Positions 26,174 to 35,149 of a stretch of 64,000 nt of DNA are shown piece after piece (position 1 is the first letter of the stretch; each line of letters starts with the position of its first letter). The stretch spans positions 1 to 64,000 of the forward strand of contig JBBIKW010000003.1 of the NCBI GenBank assembly GCA_037445225.1, in the 5' to 3' direction. The DNA is from M3007 sp037445225 (GTDB lineage Bacteria > Bacteroidota > Bacteroidia > Chitinophagales > Saprospiraceae). Position numbers and translations under genes: made by a program. Under the pieces are notes generated by a model. The model did not search any database. It was not told where the DNA came from and saw nothing but the letters and a program-made list of their open reading frames with translations.

Positions 26174-26218
26174 GAAGAAAAGGATCCAGCTGCCAAAGAT
26201 ACGCGGAGGGATGCAACT

Positions 26219-26908
26219 TCAGGAAGGCTTCTGTTCGAGGCGCTTTTGAACGGCGTGCACCAACTGGAGCGCTTTTTCGAGTTGTTCTTCCTCCGACAGA
26301 AAGGTGTTGTCTATGACCACCGCATCCGGCGCTACGGAGAGCGGACTATCCTCTCGAGTCGAGTCGATGTGGTCGCGCTCTTGCAAGTTCCGGCGGATTT
26401 CTTCCCAGTCGACGTCGATACCTTTAGCCGCCAATTCCAAGTGGCGGCGGCTGGTGCGCACATCGAGGTCGGCCGTCAGAAAAATTTTTACCTCAGCATT
26501 GGGAAAAACTACGGTGCCGATATCGCGGCCGTCGGCCACGATGCCGCGGCGCAGCCCCATGGCCTGTTGCTGAGCCACCATGGCGCGCCGCACTGCTGGT
26601 ATGGCAGCCACCTGGCTAACGTGCTCGCTCACTACCGGGGTGCGAATGTCGCGCTCTACGTCTCGGCCGTTTAAAAAGATGTGGTTGTGCTCGCCTACCC
26701 GCTCAAAATGCAGGTTGATATGCTTAAGGGCCTCTTCTACCGCCTTAAGATCGCGATAATCCACGCCGTGCTCCAGCAAGTGCAGCGTGACAGCGCGGTA
26801 CATGGCGCCGGTATCCAAATACACATAGTGCAACGCCTTAGCTAAAGCCTTTGCCAGGGTACTTTTTCCGCACGAGGCGTGCCCATCTATGGCAATGATG
26901 ATTTTCAA
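26219..26908 (-). CDS. cmk: Cytidylate kinase
   Basis: 229 residues when started at the TTG at 26908, which matches normal Cmk length and places the conserved IIIAIDGHASCGKST P-loop at residues 3-17. The only in-frame ATG lies at 27013 and would add 35 residues of unlikely sequence, so a non-ATG start is the best choice. Other landmarks are LDTGAMYRAVTLH, the VADGRDIGTVVFP substrate segment and the R-rich lid (RTSRRHLEL, RDHIDSTREDSPL). The enzyme phosphorylates CMP and dCMP in nucleotide recycling. It starts 187 bases from the divergent PKD-like gene. Confidence 0.9.
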   Translation of the reverse strand: MKIIIAIDGHASCGKSTLAKALAKALHYVYLDTGAMYRAVTLHLLEHGVDYRDLKAVEEALKHINLHFERVGEHNHIFLNGRDVERDIRTPVVSEHVSQVAAIPAVRRAMVAQQQAMGLRRGIVADGRDIGTVVFPNAEVKIFLTADLDVRTSRRHLELAAKGIDVDWEEIRRNLQERDHIDSTREDSPLSVAPDAVVIDNTFLSEEEQLEKALQLVHAVQKRLEQKPS

Positions 26909-27057
26909 GCCCAAGTATTTTTTGTTGCCGAGCAAAGATGCGGTGCTTGTAGGCGTAATCGCTCGCAAAAGACATTTCTTTTCGATTATTTTTCCCGTGC
27001 AGCACTTTCGCACCTAAAAACTACCCGCGATAGCGGCACATGCCCTAAGTATTGCCG

Positions 27058-27065
27058 TACATTTG
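27058..27065 (+). promoter_or_regulatory. Candidate -7 promoter element for the PKD-like gene
   Basis: TACATTTG matches TAnnTTTG, 30 bases before the ATG at 27096. No obvious -33 TTG at the right distance. Confidence 0.4.
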
Positions 27066-27095
27066 TGGAATAAAGTACAGTTCATCGCACTGTCT

Positions 27096-27596
27096 ATGAG
27101 AAACTTCTCCAATCTTTTCGAGTCCCGGCAGGAAATGATTTTGCTCGCAGCGCTTATTGCTGTTGGCTTGGGCGGCTTAATAGCCTTGCAGTGGGCCCAA
27201 CAAGCTCCCGCTAAACTATCGGAGGAGCGCTCTGTGGTGCAGTCTGCTGCGCAGAAAAGCGAATCGCCGCAGCCTGAAGCCCCTCCGGTTCAGCGCGTTA
27301 GGGGCGATTTAGTCGACCGCGATGAGGAATACCCTGAAGTTGGACAACCCTTCACGTTCCGTTTGACCAATTGCTCGCCGGGGGCGATTTTCGAGCTCGA
27401 CCCCGGCGACGGCAGCCCCCGACAAGTGTTTCGCAATGGTCAACTGCGCTACACCTATAAGCGAGCAGGCAGCTACCAGATCTCTCTGTGGGCAAAATTT
27501 GAAGGCGAAGAAGTAAAGCTAAAGACCATTACTAAAAAGGTAAAGGTGCCGCCTCCGGTAAAACGCGTTCAAGTGGGAGGGTTGGTAGACTTTTAA
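27096..27596 (+). CDS. Single-pass membrane protein with PKD-like domain
   Basis: 166 residues from the ATG at 27096. One membrane helix lies near the N-terminus (MILLAALIAVGLGGLIALQW), followed by a proline/glutamine-rich linker and a C-terminal domain with PKD traits: FELDPGDGSPRQVF and LRYTYKRAGSYQISLWA, the GDGS and Y-x-x-x-G-x-Y pattern of PKD folds. PKD domains are beta-sandwich binding modules, so a role in the periplasm or at the surface is likely, tethered to the inner membrane. The ATP-grasp gene follows after 33 bases, suggesting an operon, but no functional tie is known. There is no enzyme motif. Confidence 0.75.
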   Translation: MRNFSNLFESRQEMILLAALIAVGLGGLIALQWAQQAPAKLSEERSVVQSAAQKSESPQPEAPPVQRVRGDLVDRDEEYPEVGQPFTFRLTNCSPGAIFELDPGDGSPRQVFRNGQLRYTYKRAGSYQISLWAKFEGEEVKLKTITKKVKVPPPVKRVQVGGLVDF

Positions 27597-27629
27597 AAAA
27601 ATATACACGACCGTTAAAAAGCGAAAGAC

Positions 27630-28658
27630 ATGAAAAAAATCGGAATTCTACATGGGAAGGAAACTTCCTTTCCAGAGGCCTTTGTCGCCCGGGTAAACAG
27701 TAAAAATATCCAAGGGGTATATGCCGAGCCGGCTTTTGTCGACGAGCTCATCCAAGGTAATCCTACACCGTATGCAGTTCTCATCGATCGCATCAGCCAA
27801 GACGTGCCCTTCTATCGGGCGTATCTGAAAAATGCGGCCCTCAACGGCACGGCGGTGCTCAACAATCCCTTTTGGTGGAGCGCCGATGAGAAATTTTTTA
27901 ACAATTGCTTGGCGACAAAAATCGGCGTGCCGGTACCGCGCACCGTCTTGCTGCCCTCCAAAGAGATGCCGCCCGACACCAGTGCACGTAGCTTCCGAAA
28001 CCTCAAGTTTCCCTTAGAGTGGGAGAAGATCATCGAATACTTAGGCGGTTTTCCGCTGTTCATGAAGCCCCATGCAGGCGGCGGTTGGAAAAACGTATAT
28101 AAGGTGCACAATTTCGAAGAGTTTTTTAAGGCGTACAACGAGACCGGCACCTTGGTCATGCTGCTGCAGGAGGCCATCGAGTTCGACAGCTATTTCCGCT
28201 GCTACTGCTTAGGCGGCAAGTACGTGCGCATCATGGATTACGAGCCGCGCAACCCCCACCACCTGCGCTATGTAGCCCACCACAAGGTGCCGCAGTCGCT
28301 GCGCGACCAGATGCACGAATATGTGCTGCGCCTCAACGAAGCATTAGGGTACGACTTTAACACCGTGGAGTTTGCTGTCCGCGACGGCATCCCCTACGCC
28401 ATCGATTTCTGCAACCCCGCTCCCGATGCTGCTGTAGACTCAGTGGGCGAAGAAAACTTCGAATGGGTGGTCGAAACCGCCGCCACTCTCGCTATTGAGC
28501 GCGCTTTAGCGCACCGCGACGGCGCGAGCAACCTCACGTGGGGTGCCTATGTGCGCGAGGCTGCACAAGGTCGCCTACCCGTCATTTCTCTGGAAAAAAC
28601 TAACGCAGATGTGGTAAAAAAGGCGGCTCGGAAGTCTGCTACTGTTAAGAAGGCCTAG
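27630..28658 (+). CDS. ATP-grasp family protein (RimK-like ligase)
   Basis: 342 residues. The ATP-grasp fold is suggested by the central FPLFMKPHAGGGWKNVYKV segment (lysine and glycine-rich loop), LLQEAIEFDSYFRCYCLGG, and the metal-binding end DFNTVEFAVRDGIPYAIDFCNPAP, where Glu and Asn residues normally hold Mg. The first 120 residues contain a pre-ATP-grasp domain. Relatives join a carboxylate to an amine or thiol with ATP, but nothing here fixes the substrates. The C-terminus ends in a lysine/alanine-rich tail (KKAARKSATVKKA). It lies 33 bases after the PKD-like protein and ends at a strong terminator. Confidence 0.8.
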   Translation: MKKIGILHGKETSFPEAFVARVNSKNIQGVYAEPAFVDELIQGNPTPYAVLIDRISQDVPFYRAYLKNAALNGTAVLNNPFWWSADEKFFNNCLATKIGVPVPRTVLLPSKEMPPDTSARSFRNLKFPLEWEKIIEYLGGFPLFMKPHAGGGWKNVYKVHNFEEFFKAYNETGTLVMLLQEAIEFDSYFRCYCLGGKYVRIMDYEPRNPHHLRYVAHHKVPQSLRDQMHEYVLRLNEALGYDFNTVEFAVRDGIPYAIDFCNPAPDAAVDSVGEENFEWVVETAATLAIERALAHRDGASNLTWGAYVREAAQGRLPVISLEKTNADVVKKAARKSATVKKA

Positions 28659-28691
28659 CTCCTACGGCTTTGGCACATCGTTTGAAAAAGT

Positions 28692-28730
28692 AAGCCCGTA
28701 AGCGCATCTTTATCGCTTACGGGCTTTTTA
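28692..28730 (+). terminator. Intrinsic terminator after the ATP-grasp gene
   Basis: A perfect 13-bp stem (AAGCCCGTAAGCG / CGCTTACGGGCTT, 28692-28704 with 28714-28726) with a 9-base loop, followed by TTTTA. Confidence 0.87.
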
Positions 28731-28818
28731 ATCGCGGCGCACTCTTCGGCCTACTCAACCGTTGAATACACAGAGCCGCCTCAATAATAACCATCTAATC
28801 CAAAACCGATTTTGAGCA

Positions 28819-29496
28819 ATGAAATCGATCTTCCTCATCCCGGTCCTCTTCTTCACACTCTTTATGAGCGCTGCCTATGCCGGTGCTCCAATGCACGGCG
28901 AGGAGCCAACCTTCCAGGAGTTTTTGGCCCAGTTTCCTAAAGCATCGCTCCCATATCGCTTCGACGCTCAGCAGCTGCAAGAGGCGCTACTCAGCTCGAC
29001 GGGCCGCTCGAATGCCCGCCTGCTCGACTGGGAATATTACTCCTTCTTGCCCATGCTTGAAGAGATCGCCCGCATCAACCACATGCCGGTACATCCAGAA
29101 CCGATAGCTGCCTTCGAGACGGAACAGTTCTACGCTGTGCTGTACAACACAGGACGCCTGTACACCAAAAACGTGAAGAGCTACCACATCAGCGTGTTCG
29201 ATAAAGCCGGCAACCACCTGGCGACCCACTTTGTCGCTGGAGCCAATGCGGAGACCATTACCGAAGCCACTATCACCGAAAACTTGATCGCCGACATCCA
29301 AACGTACCAAGTCAACTGGGCGAAGACTTATCAGAAAGGGGCTAACGACGGAAACACGGTAGTAGGTCTCACGCCGGCTGGCCGCCAGACGATTTCCCTG
29401 CTATCGGGGAACACTTTAGAGCAAGTACAATGGGCCGCTTATGAGTTTGGCGCCGTAATGCCGGCGAAAAATGCCCTGACGGCCGAAGCAAAGTAG
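28819..29496 (+). CDS. Secreted protein of unknown function
   Basis: 225 residues. The N-terminus has a hydrophobic signal (IFLIPVLFFTLFMSAAYAGA) with a probable cleavage site after AYA or AGA, so the protein is likely periplasmic or outside the cell. The mature protein is mixed alpha/beta in appearance, without cysteines; recognisable stretches such as FYAVLYNTGRLYTKNVKSY suggest a beta-rich core. No catalytic motif or known family was recognised, and the C-terminus has no T9SS tail. It stands alone between two strong terminators (28692-28730 and 29522-29564), so it is transcribed by itself. Confidence 0.75.
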   Translation: MKSIFLIPVLFFTLFMSAAYAGAPMHGEEPTFQEFLAQFPKASLPYRFDAQQLQEALLSSTGRSNARLLDWEYYSFLPMLEEIARINHMPVHPEPIAAFETEQFYAVLYNTGRLYTKNVKSYHISVFDKAGNHLATHFVAGANAETITEATITENLIADIQTYQVNWAKTYQKGANDGNTVVGLTPAGRQTISLLSGNTLEQVQWAAYEFGAVMPAKNALTAEAK

Positions 29497-29521
29497 CGGC
29501 TATATCCTAAAGTAAATAAAA

Positions 29522-29564
29522 AAAGATCCCCGTCCACTGAACTGCGGCTTTGGATGGGGATCTT
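29522..29564. terminator. Bidirectional terminator between the secreted protein and trpB2
   Basis: The stem AAAGATCCCCGTCCA (29522-29536) pairs with TGGATGGGGATCTTT (29551-29565, one mismatch), with A-rich and T-rich flanks on both sides, as expected between convergent genes. Confidence 0.82.
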
Positions 29565-29577
29565 TCTTTGTTGCCCA

Positions 29578-30942
29578 TCACGCCGGTTGCAGCGCTTCGA
29601 TTTCAGGCAGGGCGGCGTGCAGCTCCGCTTCTGTAAGCTCGTGGTTGGTGAGCTTTTTGGCGAAATAGTCGCCGTATGCCTGCATATCCAAGAAGCCGTG
29701 TCCGCAGAGGTTAAACAAGATGGTTTTCTTCTGCCCCTCTTCTTTAGCGCGCTGCGCCTCCCGAATAACCTGAGCAATAGCATGAGTAGCTTCAGGGGCT
29801 GGGATGATGCCCTCCGTCCGGGCGAAAAGCACTCCCGCTTCGAAGCACTCGAGCTGCTGCAGGGCAACGGCCTCTATCAACCCGTCTTTGAGCAGTTGAC
29901 TGCAGATGACACTGGCGCCGTGGTAACGCAGCCCCCCGGCGTGGATAGCGGCGGGCTTGAAGTTGTGTCCTAATGTGTACATCGGCAACAGCGGGGTGTA
30001 GCCTGCTGTATCTCCAAAATCGTATTTGAACACCCCTCGTGTCAGCTTGGGACAAGAGGCCGGCTCAACTGCAATACAGCGAACGCGGCGGGAGCCTTCG
30101 AGGTGGTAGCGCAAGAAGGGGAAGGCCGTCCCAGCGAAGTTGGAGCCTCCACCCAATAGAGCAATGACGATATCGGGAAAATCGCCCGCTATCTCGAGCT
30201 GTTTGAGCGCCTCCTGACCGATAACGGTCTGGTGCATCAACACGTGGTTGAGGACGGAGCCGAGCGAGTACTTTGTGCGCTCGTCTTGGGCCGCTACCTC
30301 AATCGCCTCGGAAATAGCGATACCCAAACTGCCGGTAGATTTGGGGTCTACCGCCAAGATATTGCGCCCGGCTTGGGTGCGCTTGCTGGGCGACGAGTAC
30401 ACCTTGGCGCCAAAAGTCTTCATCAGTATTTTCCGATATGGCTTTTGCTTGTAGCTGATGGCCACCATATACACCTCGCATTTGAGGCCAAACTGAGCGC
30501 AAGCAAAGGCCAAAGCAGAGCCCCACTGGCCGGCCCCTGTCTCAGTGGTCAGGCGTCTGACCTTTTCCTGCTTGTTGTAATAGGCCTGAGCCACAGCCGT
30601 ATTGGGCTTGTGTGAACCCACAGGGCTAGCGCCCTCGTACTTATAGTAAATGCGGACCGGCGTCTTGAGCGCCTTTTCCAACCGCGTAGCGCGGATGAGC
30701 GGAGTGGGACGCCAAATGCGGTAAATATCGCGCACCTGATCGGGGATTTCGATATACCGTTCCGCAGCTACCTCCTGCTTGATGAGCTCCATAGGGAACA
30801 GCGGCGCTAAGTCTTACGGCCCTACCGGCTGTCGCGTAGCCGGGTGGAGCGGAGGCAAAGGCTTGTTCGGCATATCGGCCATGATATTGTACCAGTGCGT
30901 AGGTATCTCCGACTCGGGCAGAAGAATCTTTTTGGATTGCAT
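29578..30942 (-). pseudogene. TrpB2-type tryptophan synthase beta-like gene with an in-frame stop at codon 43
   Basis: The natural start appears to be the ATG at 30942 (MQSKKILLPESEIPTHWYN), a stretch typical of TrpB2-like enzymes. Codon 43 is TAA (30816-30814), in the place of an expected glutamate in the family pattern QPVGP(E)DLAPLFP. The frame then continues without damage for 407 codons to 29578. The PLP-binding lysine is intact in GSHKPNTA (codon 112), as are the glycine loop LLGGGSNFAG and EPASCPKL. Starting at the internal ATG (codon 51, 30792) would give a 404-residue protein lacking the N-terminal ~50 residues. The family (TrpB2) makes tryptophan from indole and serine, or acts on related substrates. 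Either the gene is newly inactivated, restarted internally, or the stop is a sequence error. Confidence 0.85.
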
Positions 30943-31045
30943 AGACGCTTTGTTTTTAGGTGAACGTGAATGGAAATGAACTAAATCCTCGAGAGTCTTA
31001 GTACTGCGTTCTCCGGGCGAGAAACGCGGCTTTTCGCTCCTCCCA

Positions 31046-31561
31046 CTATGCCAAAGTCAGCCGCATCAAAATATCCGTCTGTACATCATCTCCCAACCTA
31101 AAAAAGTGCTTGTCAAAAGCAACAAAGCCGTGTTTTTGGTAAAAGCGGATGGCCCGCTCATTTTTCTCCCAAACACCCAGCCAAATATAGTTTAATTTTC
31201 TGTCGCGGGCGCGCTGCAAAGCTTTTTCGAGAAGTTTCTGACCTATGCCACAGCCGTAAAAGGTTTGCCGCACATATATTCGCTCGATCTCAAGGGCACG
31301 GGGATCACTGAGTTCCGTCTGAGCATCGCCAAAGTTGATCTTCAAATAGCCTGCGATCTGGTCACCTTGCGCAGCAAAATAAAACTCGCTCTCTGGGCAG
31401 CGCACTTCTGCGAGCAATTTTTCCGGAGAAAAGGCTTGACTTAGGTACTTGTGCAGGTTCTCCGCTGCATTGGCGCTCGAAAAAGTCTCGATAAAAGTTT
31501 CCACGGCTACTTCCCGCAGCAAGGACACCTCTCTATGCCCACTCGGGATATGAGAATACAC
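31046..31561 (-). CDS. GNAT family N-acetyltransferase
   Basis: 171 residues, a single GNAT fold. The acetyl-CoA-binding loop is visible as YVRQTFYGCGIGQKLLEKAL (Q/RxxGxG/A type), preceded by the LEIERI strand and followed by IWLGVWEKNERAIRFYQKHGF, the usual motif B with the conserved Asn, Ala and Tyr. The arrangement resembles PaiA-like diamine/amino-acid acetyltransferases, but the acceptor cannot be read from sequence. It is cytoplasmic. It begins 104 bases past the trpB2 start and ends a run of minus-strand genes starting with pntA1, with pntB 12 bases upstream, so it is probably the last gene of the transhydrogenase operon. Confidence 0.85.
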   Translation of the reverse strand: MYSHIPSGHREVSLLREVAVETFIETFSSANAAENLHKYLSQAFSPEKLLAEVRCPESEFYFAAQGDQIAGYLKINFGDAQTELSDPRALEIERIYVRQTFYGCGIGQKLLEKALQRARDRKLNYIWLGVWEKNERAIRFYQKHGFVAFDKHFFRLGDDVQTDILMRLTLA

Positions 31562-31573
31562 TCCATCTGCAGA

Positions 31574-32971
31574 CTATTGAGCATTCCCGCTCTTAAATTC
31601 GGCCACTAAAGCTTGAAGGGTCGCTTTGGCATCGCCAAAGAGCATTCGCGTGTTGCTTCGAAAGAAAAGCGGGTTTTCTACTCCTGCAAACCCTTTTCCC
31701 ATGGAGCGCTTCATCACGATAACGGTGCGCGCGCGATGGGCTTCGATGATGGGCATTCCCCACAAAGGACTCGACTTATCTTCCTGAGCAGCGGGGTTGA
31801 CCACATCGTTGGCGCCGATGACCATACACACATCGACGGTGTCCATAGTGGGGTTGATGGCATCCATCTCGACCAGGGCGTCGTAGGAGATGTTGGCCTC
31901 TGCCAGCAGCACATTCATGTGACCCGGCATTCGCCCTGCTACGGGGTGGATGGCAAAGCGCACCTCAGTGCCGTTCTTTTCCATGGCTTCCATCAGCTCT
32001 CGCACGGCGTGTTGCGCCTGTGAGACCGCCAGCCCATACCCCGGCACAATAACTACGCTGTTGGCTGCCTCTAAGATGAGGTAGGCCTCATCGGGCTTTA
32101 CCGGCTTGATTTCGCCCACAACGCTCTGCGCCTTGCCCGGCAGGTCGGCTCCAAAGCCGCCCAAGAAGACATTCGCCACCGAGCGATTCATCGCCTTACA
32201 CATGATGAGGGTGAGGATGATCCCGCTGGCTCCTACCAGTGCCCCTGCCACGATGAGGAGGTTATTTTGAATGATGAAACCCGACGCACAAGCAGCCATG
32301 CCCGAATAGCTGTTGAGCAGCGAGATCACTACGGGCATGTCTGCGCCGCCAATAGGTATGACCAACAGGATGCCGAGTACAAAAGCTAGGGCAGTCACAC
32401 CACCCAGTACCTGCGAGGCGATCGGTGCTGCAGTGTTCTGTGCGAACAAGAACCCGCCTATGAGGATAGCGACCAAGACCGCTATGGAAACCACTCGTTG
32501 GCCCGGATACAGGATGGGCTTAGTAGGGATGAAGCGCTCTTCCAGCTTTGCCCAAGCGACCAACGAGCCCGATAGGGTGACCGTACCGATGAGGACGGTT
32601 ATCCAAATGATGATGCCCTGATAAACCGGCTGTTGAGGCTGCGCAATGAACTCCGCCCAAGCTACCAGCAAGCTAGCGGCTCCGCCAAAGCCGTTGAGCA
32701 AGCCCACCATCTGAGGCATGCCGGTCATGGGCGTGCGATACGCTAAGAGGGCACCGATGACGGCTCCGAGAGCCAAGCCGGCGGCGATATACGTGTAGCG
32801 CACCACCTCGGGAAACAGCAGCGTCGCCACAACGGCAGCAGCCATACCCACCGCCGATAGGATATTTCCTTGGCGCGCTGTTGTAGGGCGCCCCATCAGC
32901 TTAAAACCCAAAATAAAGGTGATGGCGGAGAGGATGTACACGAGGTTGAGCAGTGTCCGAATGTCCTCCAT
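31574..32971 (-). CDS. pntB: NAD(P) transhydrogenase subunit beta
   Basis: 465 residues. About 180 residues of multiple membrane helices (domain II) are followed by more helices and the C-terminal NADP(H)-binding domain III with VIVPGYGLAVSQAQHAVREL, HPVAGRMPGHMNVLLAEA and GANDVVNPAA, all hallmark stretches. The complex moves protons across the inner membrane to drive hydride transfer from NADH to NADP, supplying NADPH. It is 2 bases from pntA2 and follows pntA1, giving the three-subunit form found in many bacteria. The length is normal. Confidence 0.95.
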   Translation of the reverse strand: MEDIRTLLNLVYILSAITFILGFKLMGRPTTARQGNILSAVGMAAAVVATLLFPEVVRYTYIAAGLALGAVIGALLAYRTPMTGMPQMVGLLNGFGGAASLLVAWAEFIAQPQQPVYQGIIIWITVLIGTVTLSGSLVAWAKLEERFIPTKPILYPGQRVVSIAVLVAILIGGFLFAQNTAAPIASQVLGGVTALAFVLGILLVIPIGGADMPVVISLLNSYSGMAACASGFIIQNNLLIVAGALVGASGIILTLIMCKAMNRSVANVFLGGFGADLPGKAQSVVGEIKPVKPDEAYLILEAANSVVIVPGYGLAVSQAQHAVRELMEAMEKNGTEVRFAIHPVAGRMPGHMNVLLAEANISYDALVEMDAINPTMDTVDVCMVIGANDVVNPAAQEDKSSPLWGMPIIEAHRARTVIVMKRSMGKGFAGVENPLFFRSNTRMLFGDAKATLQALVAEFKSGNAQ

Positions 32972-32973
32972 GG

Positions 32974-33261
32974 CTACTTGTCTTTTTTCTTAAACATGTT
33001 GAGCATGCGGTCGGTAACTAAGTAGCCGCCCACCACGTTAATGGCAGCGAATGCCACAGCGACGCCTCCCACGAGCGCAGCCACATCTTCGCCCTCACCC
33101 AGACCCGCTGCAATCAGCGCTCCGACGATAGTGACCCCCGAAATGGCGTTAGAGCCCGACATCAGCGGCGTATGCAACAAAGAGGGAACCTTTGAAATAA
33201 TCTCAAAGCCCAAGAAGATGGACAGCACCAAAATGAAGAGTAAAAAGATGAGTACTTCCAT
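32974..33261 (-). CDS. pntA2: NAD(P) transhydrogenase subunit alpha 2 (membrane part)
   Basis: 95 residues from the ATG at 33261. It has three hydrophobic helices (MEVLIFLLFILVLSIFLGF; AISGVTIVGALIAAGL; ALVGGVAVAFAAINVVGGYL) and the conserved segment VPSLLHTPLMSGSNAISG, which is the hallmark of the membrane part of the alpha subunit. Earlier in-frame starts would read into pntA1 and are unlikely. It sits 37 bases after pntA1 and 2 bases before pntB, completing the proton channel of the enzyme. Confidence 0.93.
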   Translation of the reverse strand: MEVLIFLLFILVLSIFLGFEIISKVPSLLHTPLMSGSNAISGVTIVGALIAAGLGEGEDVAALVGGVAVAFAAINVVGGYLVTDRMLNMFKKKDK

Positions 33262-33298
33262 GCACAAGAGATTTTTAAAATACTGCGAAAGACTTCCA

Positions 33299-34414
33299 CT
33301 ACAGCATTCGGCGGATCTGCCCTTCATGGGTGATGAGGCACCCCTGGATGATGTCATCGTCCAATGGAAGGGCAAGGCGCTTGCTCTCTTTGTCCCAGAA
33401 CTCATCTACGAAATTGTAGAGGTTGGCCGAATACATTTGGCTGGCGGCGGCAGCCACGCGTCCGGGCATGTTTTCTAAGCCGATAATGCGCACACCAGCC
33501 ACCTCTATCTCTTGCCCGAGCACCACCCCTTCCACGTTGCCCCCGCTCTCGACGGCCAAGTCGACGATGATGCTGCCCGGCCGCATTCCGGCTACCATCT
33601 CTTTGGTGATGATCAACGGAGCCTTGCGCCCGAAGACTTGAGCCGTCGTGATGACAATATCGCTGATGGCACATTGGCGCGCCATGGCCTCGCGCTGGAT
33701 GCGCAGCTGTTCCTCCGTAAGCGCCTGCGCGTAGCCGTCTTTCGTTTGGCCTGTCTCCCCTAAGTCGATCTCCAAAAAGCGCGCGCCTAACGAGCGCACC
33801 TGTTCGGCGACTACCGGCCGCGTATCAAAGGCATCCACGCGCGCGCCCAAGCGCTTTGCCGTAGCAATGGCCTGCAGGCCAGCCACGCCCGCGCCGATGA
33901 CAAAGACACGCGCCGGGTTGATCGTGCCGGCTGGCGTAGTCATCATGGGCAGCACGCGGTCGGTGCGCTCTGCCGCTAAAATAACGGCTGCATAGCCAGC
34001 CAAGCTGGCTTGCGAGCTGAGCGCATCCATCTTTTGCGCGCGCGTTGTGCGCGGGATGAGCTCCATAGCCACAGCGCTCACGCCGCGCGCCGCCAGCGCT
34101 TCTACTAACTTTTTTTCTTGAAAGGGGTCTAAGTAGCTGACGTGAATGCAGCCGGGCTTGAGGGCACTGACCTCCGCAAGGTCGGGCTTGCGCAAGCGCA
34201 ACACCACATCGCTGCCCGACAACAGCGCTAACCGATCCGCTATAACCGTGGCTCCAGCCTTCTCATATTCTGCGTCGCTCAGGCGCAGGGCAGCACCTAT
34301 GCCCGACTCTACGCACACCGCTGCGCCCAGCTTCGCCAGGCGCGCCACGTCAGAAGGCAAGATGGATGTGCGCGTTTCCGCAGGATGTGTCTCGCGTGGT
34401 ACTCCTATTTGCAT
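33299..34414 (-). CDS. pntA1: NAD(P) transhydrogenase subunit alpha 1 (NAD-binding part)
   Basis: 371 residues. The protein has the alanine-dehydrogenase-like fold with MQIGVPRETHPAETR at the start, the RDQ-like segment where SQASLAGYAAVILAAE is found, and the NAD-binding Rossmann motif VFVIGAGVAGLQAIATAKRLGARV. It is soluble and binds NADH at the cytoplasmic face of the transhydrogenase. It heads the run pntA1-pntA2-pntB. Length and start are normal. A 56-base gap precedes it, containing no obvious promoter, so it may also be read from the membrane-protein gene upstream. Confidence 0.94.
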   Translation of the reverse strand: MQIGVPRETHPAETRTSILPSDVARLAKLGAAVCVESGIGAALRLSDAEYEKAGATVIADRLALLSGSDVVLRLRKPDLAEVSALKPGCIHVSYLDPFQEKKLVEALAARGVSAVAMELIPRTTRAQKMDALSSQASLAGYAAVILAAERTDRVLPMMTTPAGTINPARVFVIGAGVAGLQAIATAKRLGARVDAFDTRPVVAEQVRSLGARFLEIDLGETGQTKDGYAQALTEEQLRIQREAMARQCAISDIVITTAQVFGRKAPLIITKEMVAGMRPGSIIVDLAVESGGNVEGVVLGQEIEVAGVRIIGLENMPGRVAAAASQMYSANLYNFVDEFWDKESKRLALPLDDDIIQGCLITHEGQIRRML

Positions 34415-34470
34415 AACAAAAGAGCAGTTTGTCCGCAGTCATTGAGTGAAAGTAAAACACCAAGGTCAGC

Positions 34471-35070
34471 TTAACGAATACGCGGCATGCGCCGCTTAGA
34501 GCCGCCTCGTTGCATTGCTCCTAACATGCCGGAATGCGTCGCCTGAGTCAACAGCTTTAACTGCTTTTCGAGCTCTTTCACTTGCTCTTTCAGCATGGGC
34601 TCGGTGATGTTGAGTTTTTTTAGGTCGTTGAAGTAGTTCTGAGCGCCTTTCGCATTGTGTTTCGACGCTGCGATCATACTTAATTGGAGCAAAATGGCGC
34701 CGCGCTCATTATCTGAAGGCAGGGTCATCCGCAGCGCCTCTTGGAGAAGCCGCTCTCCTGTAGCCACATCCTTTTTTTGTAGCGCCAACATGCCCAGCGT
34801 CATCCGATAGACCCCCTTATAGCCCATGAGCAGCAGGTTCGGAAAAAAAGTGAGCTTCAGTCGTTTTTCCGCCTCCGCTACGCGCCCTTGACTCAACAAC
34901 AGAGACGCTGAGATCAACGTCCCCAACATCAAATAGCCCGCCAACATGAACAAACCCACTAGCAAAAAAGGAAAGCCATACCAAAAACCATGGGCTGCCC
35001 ACAGGACAATACCGCCCACCACACCGAATACTATTAGGGCAAAGCGCAAGTAGATGTTGATCGTAAACAT
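34471..35070 (-). CDS. Membrane protein with two helices and a cytoplasmic helical domain
   Basis: 199 residues from the ATG at 35070; an upstream in-frame start adds 25 non-conserved residues. Two adjacent membrane segments (LRFALIVFGVVGGIVLWAA and FPFLLVGLFMLAGYLMLG) are followed by an all-helical part with TPR-like spacing (GRVAEAEKRLKLTF, MLALQKKDVATGERLLQEAL, KHNAKGAQNYFNDL). The C-terminus is strongly basic (GGSKRRMPRIR). A role in protein-protein contact at the inner membrane is likely, but no specific family was recognised. It lies just upstream of pntA1 on the same strand. Confidence 0.7.
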   Translation of the reverse strand: MFTINIYLRFALIVFGVVGGIVLWAAHGFWYGFPFLLVGLFMLAGYLMLGTLISASLLLSQGRVAEAEKRLKLTFFPNLLLMGYKGVYRMTLGMLALQKKDVATGERLLQEALRMTLPSDNERGAILLQLSMIAASKHNAKGAQNYFNDLKKLNITEPMLKEQVKELEKQLKLLTQATHSGMLGAMQRGGSKRRMPRIR

Positions 35071-35149
35071 ATGTACCGATTTGAAAAAGTCGCACCGTGG
35101 CAAAAGTACAGTAACCGGTTTCTTGCACGTATACGGCGCAATCAAAATA

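Noticed and set aside
26908..27013. The ATG at 27013 as the cmk start
   Set aside because: It would add 35 residues (rich in Lys, Cys and Thr) that do not fit the family; the TTG at 26908 gives the normal length.
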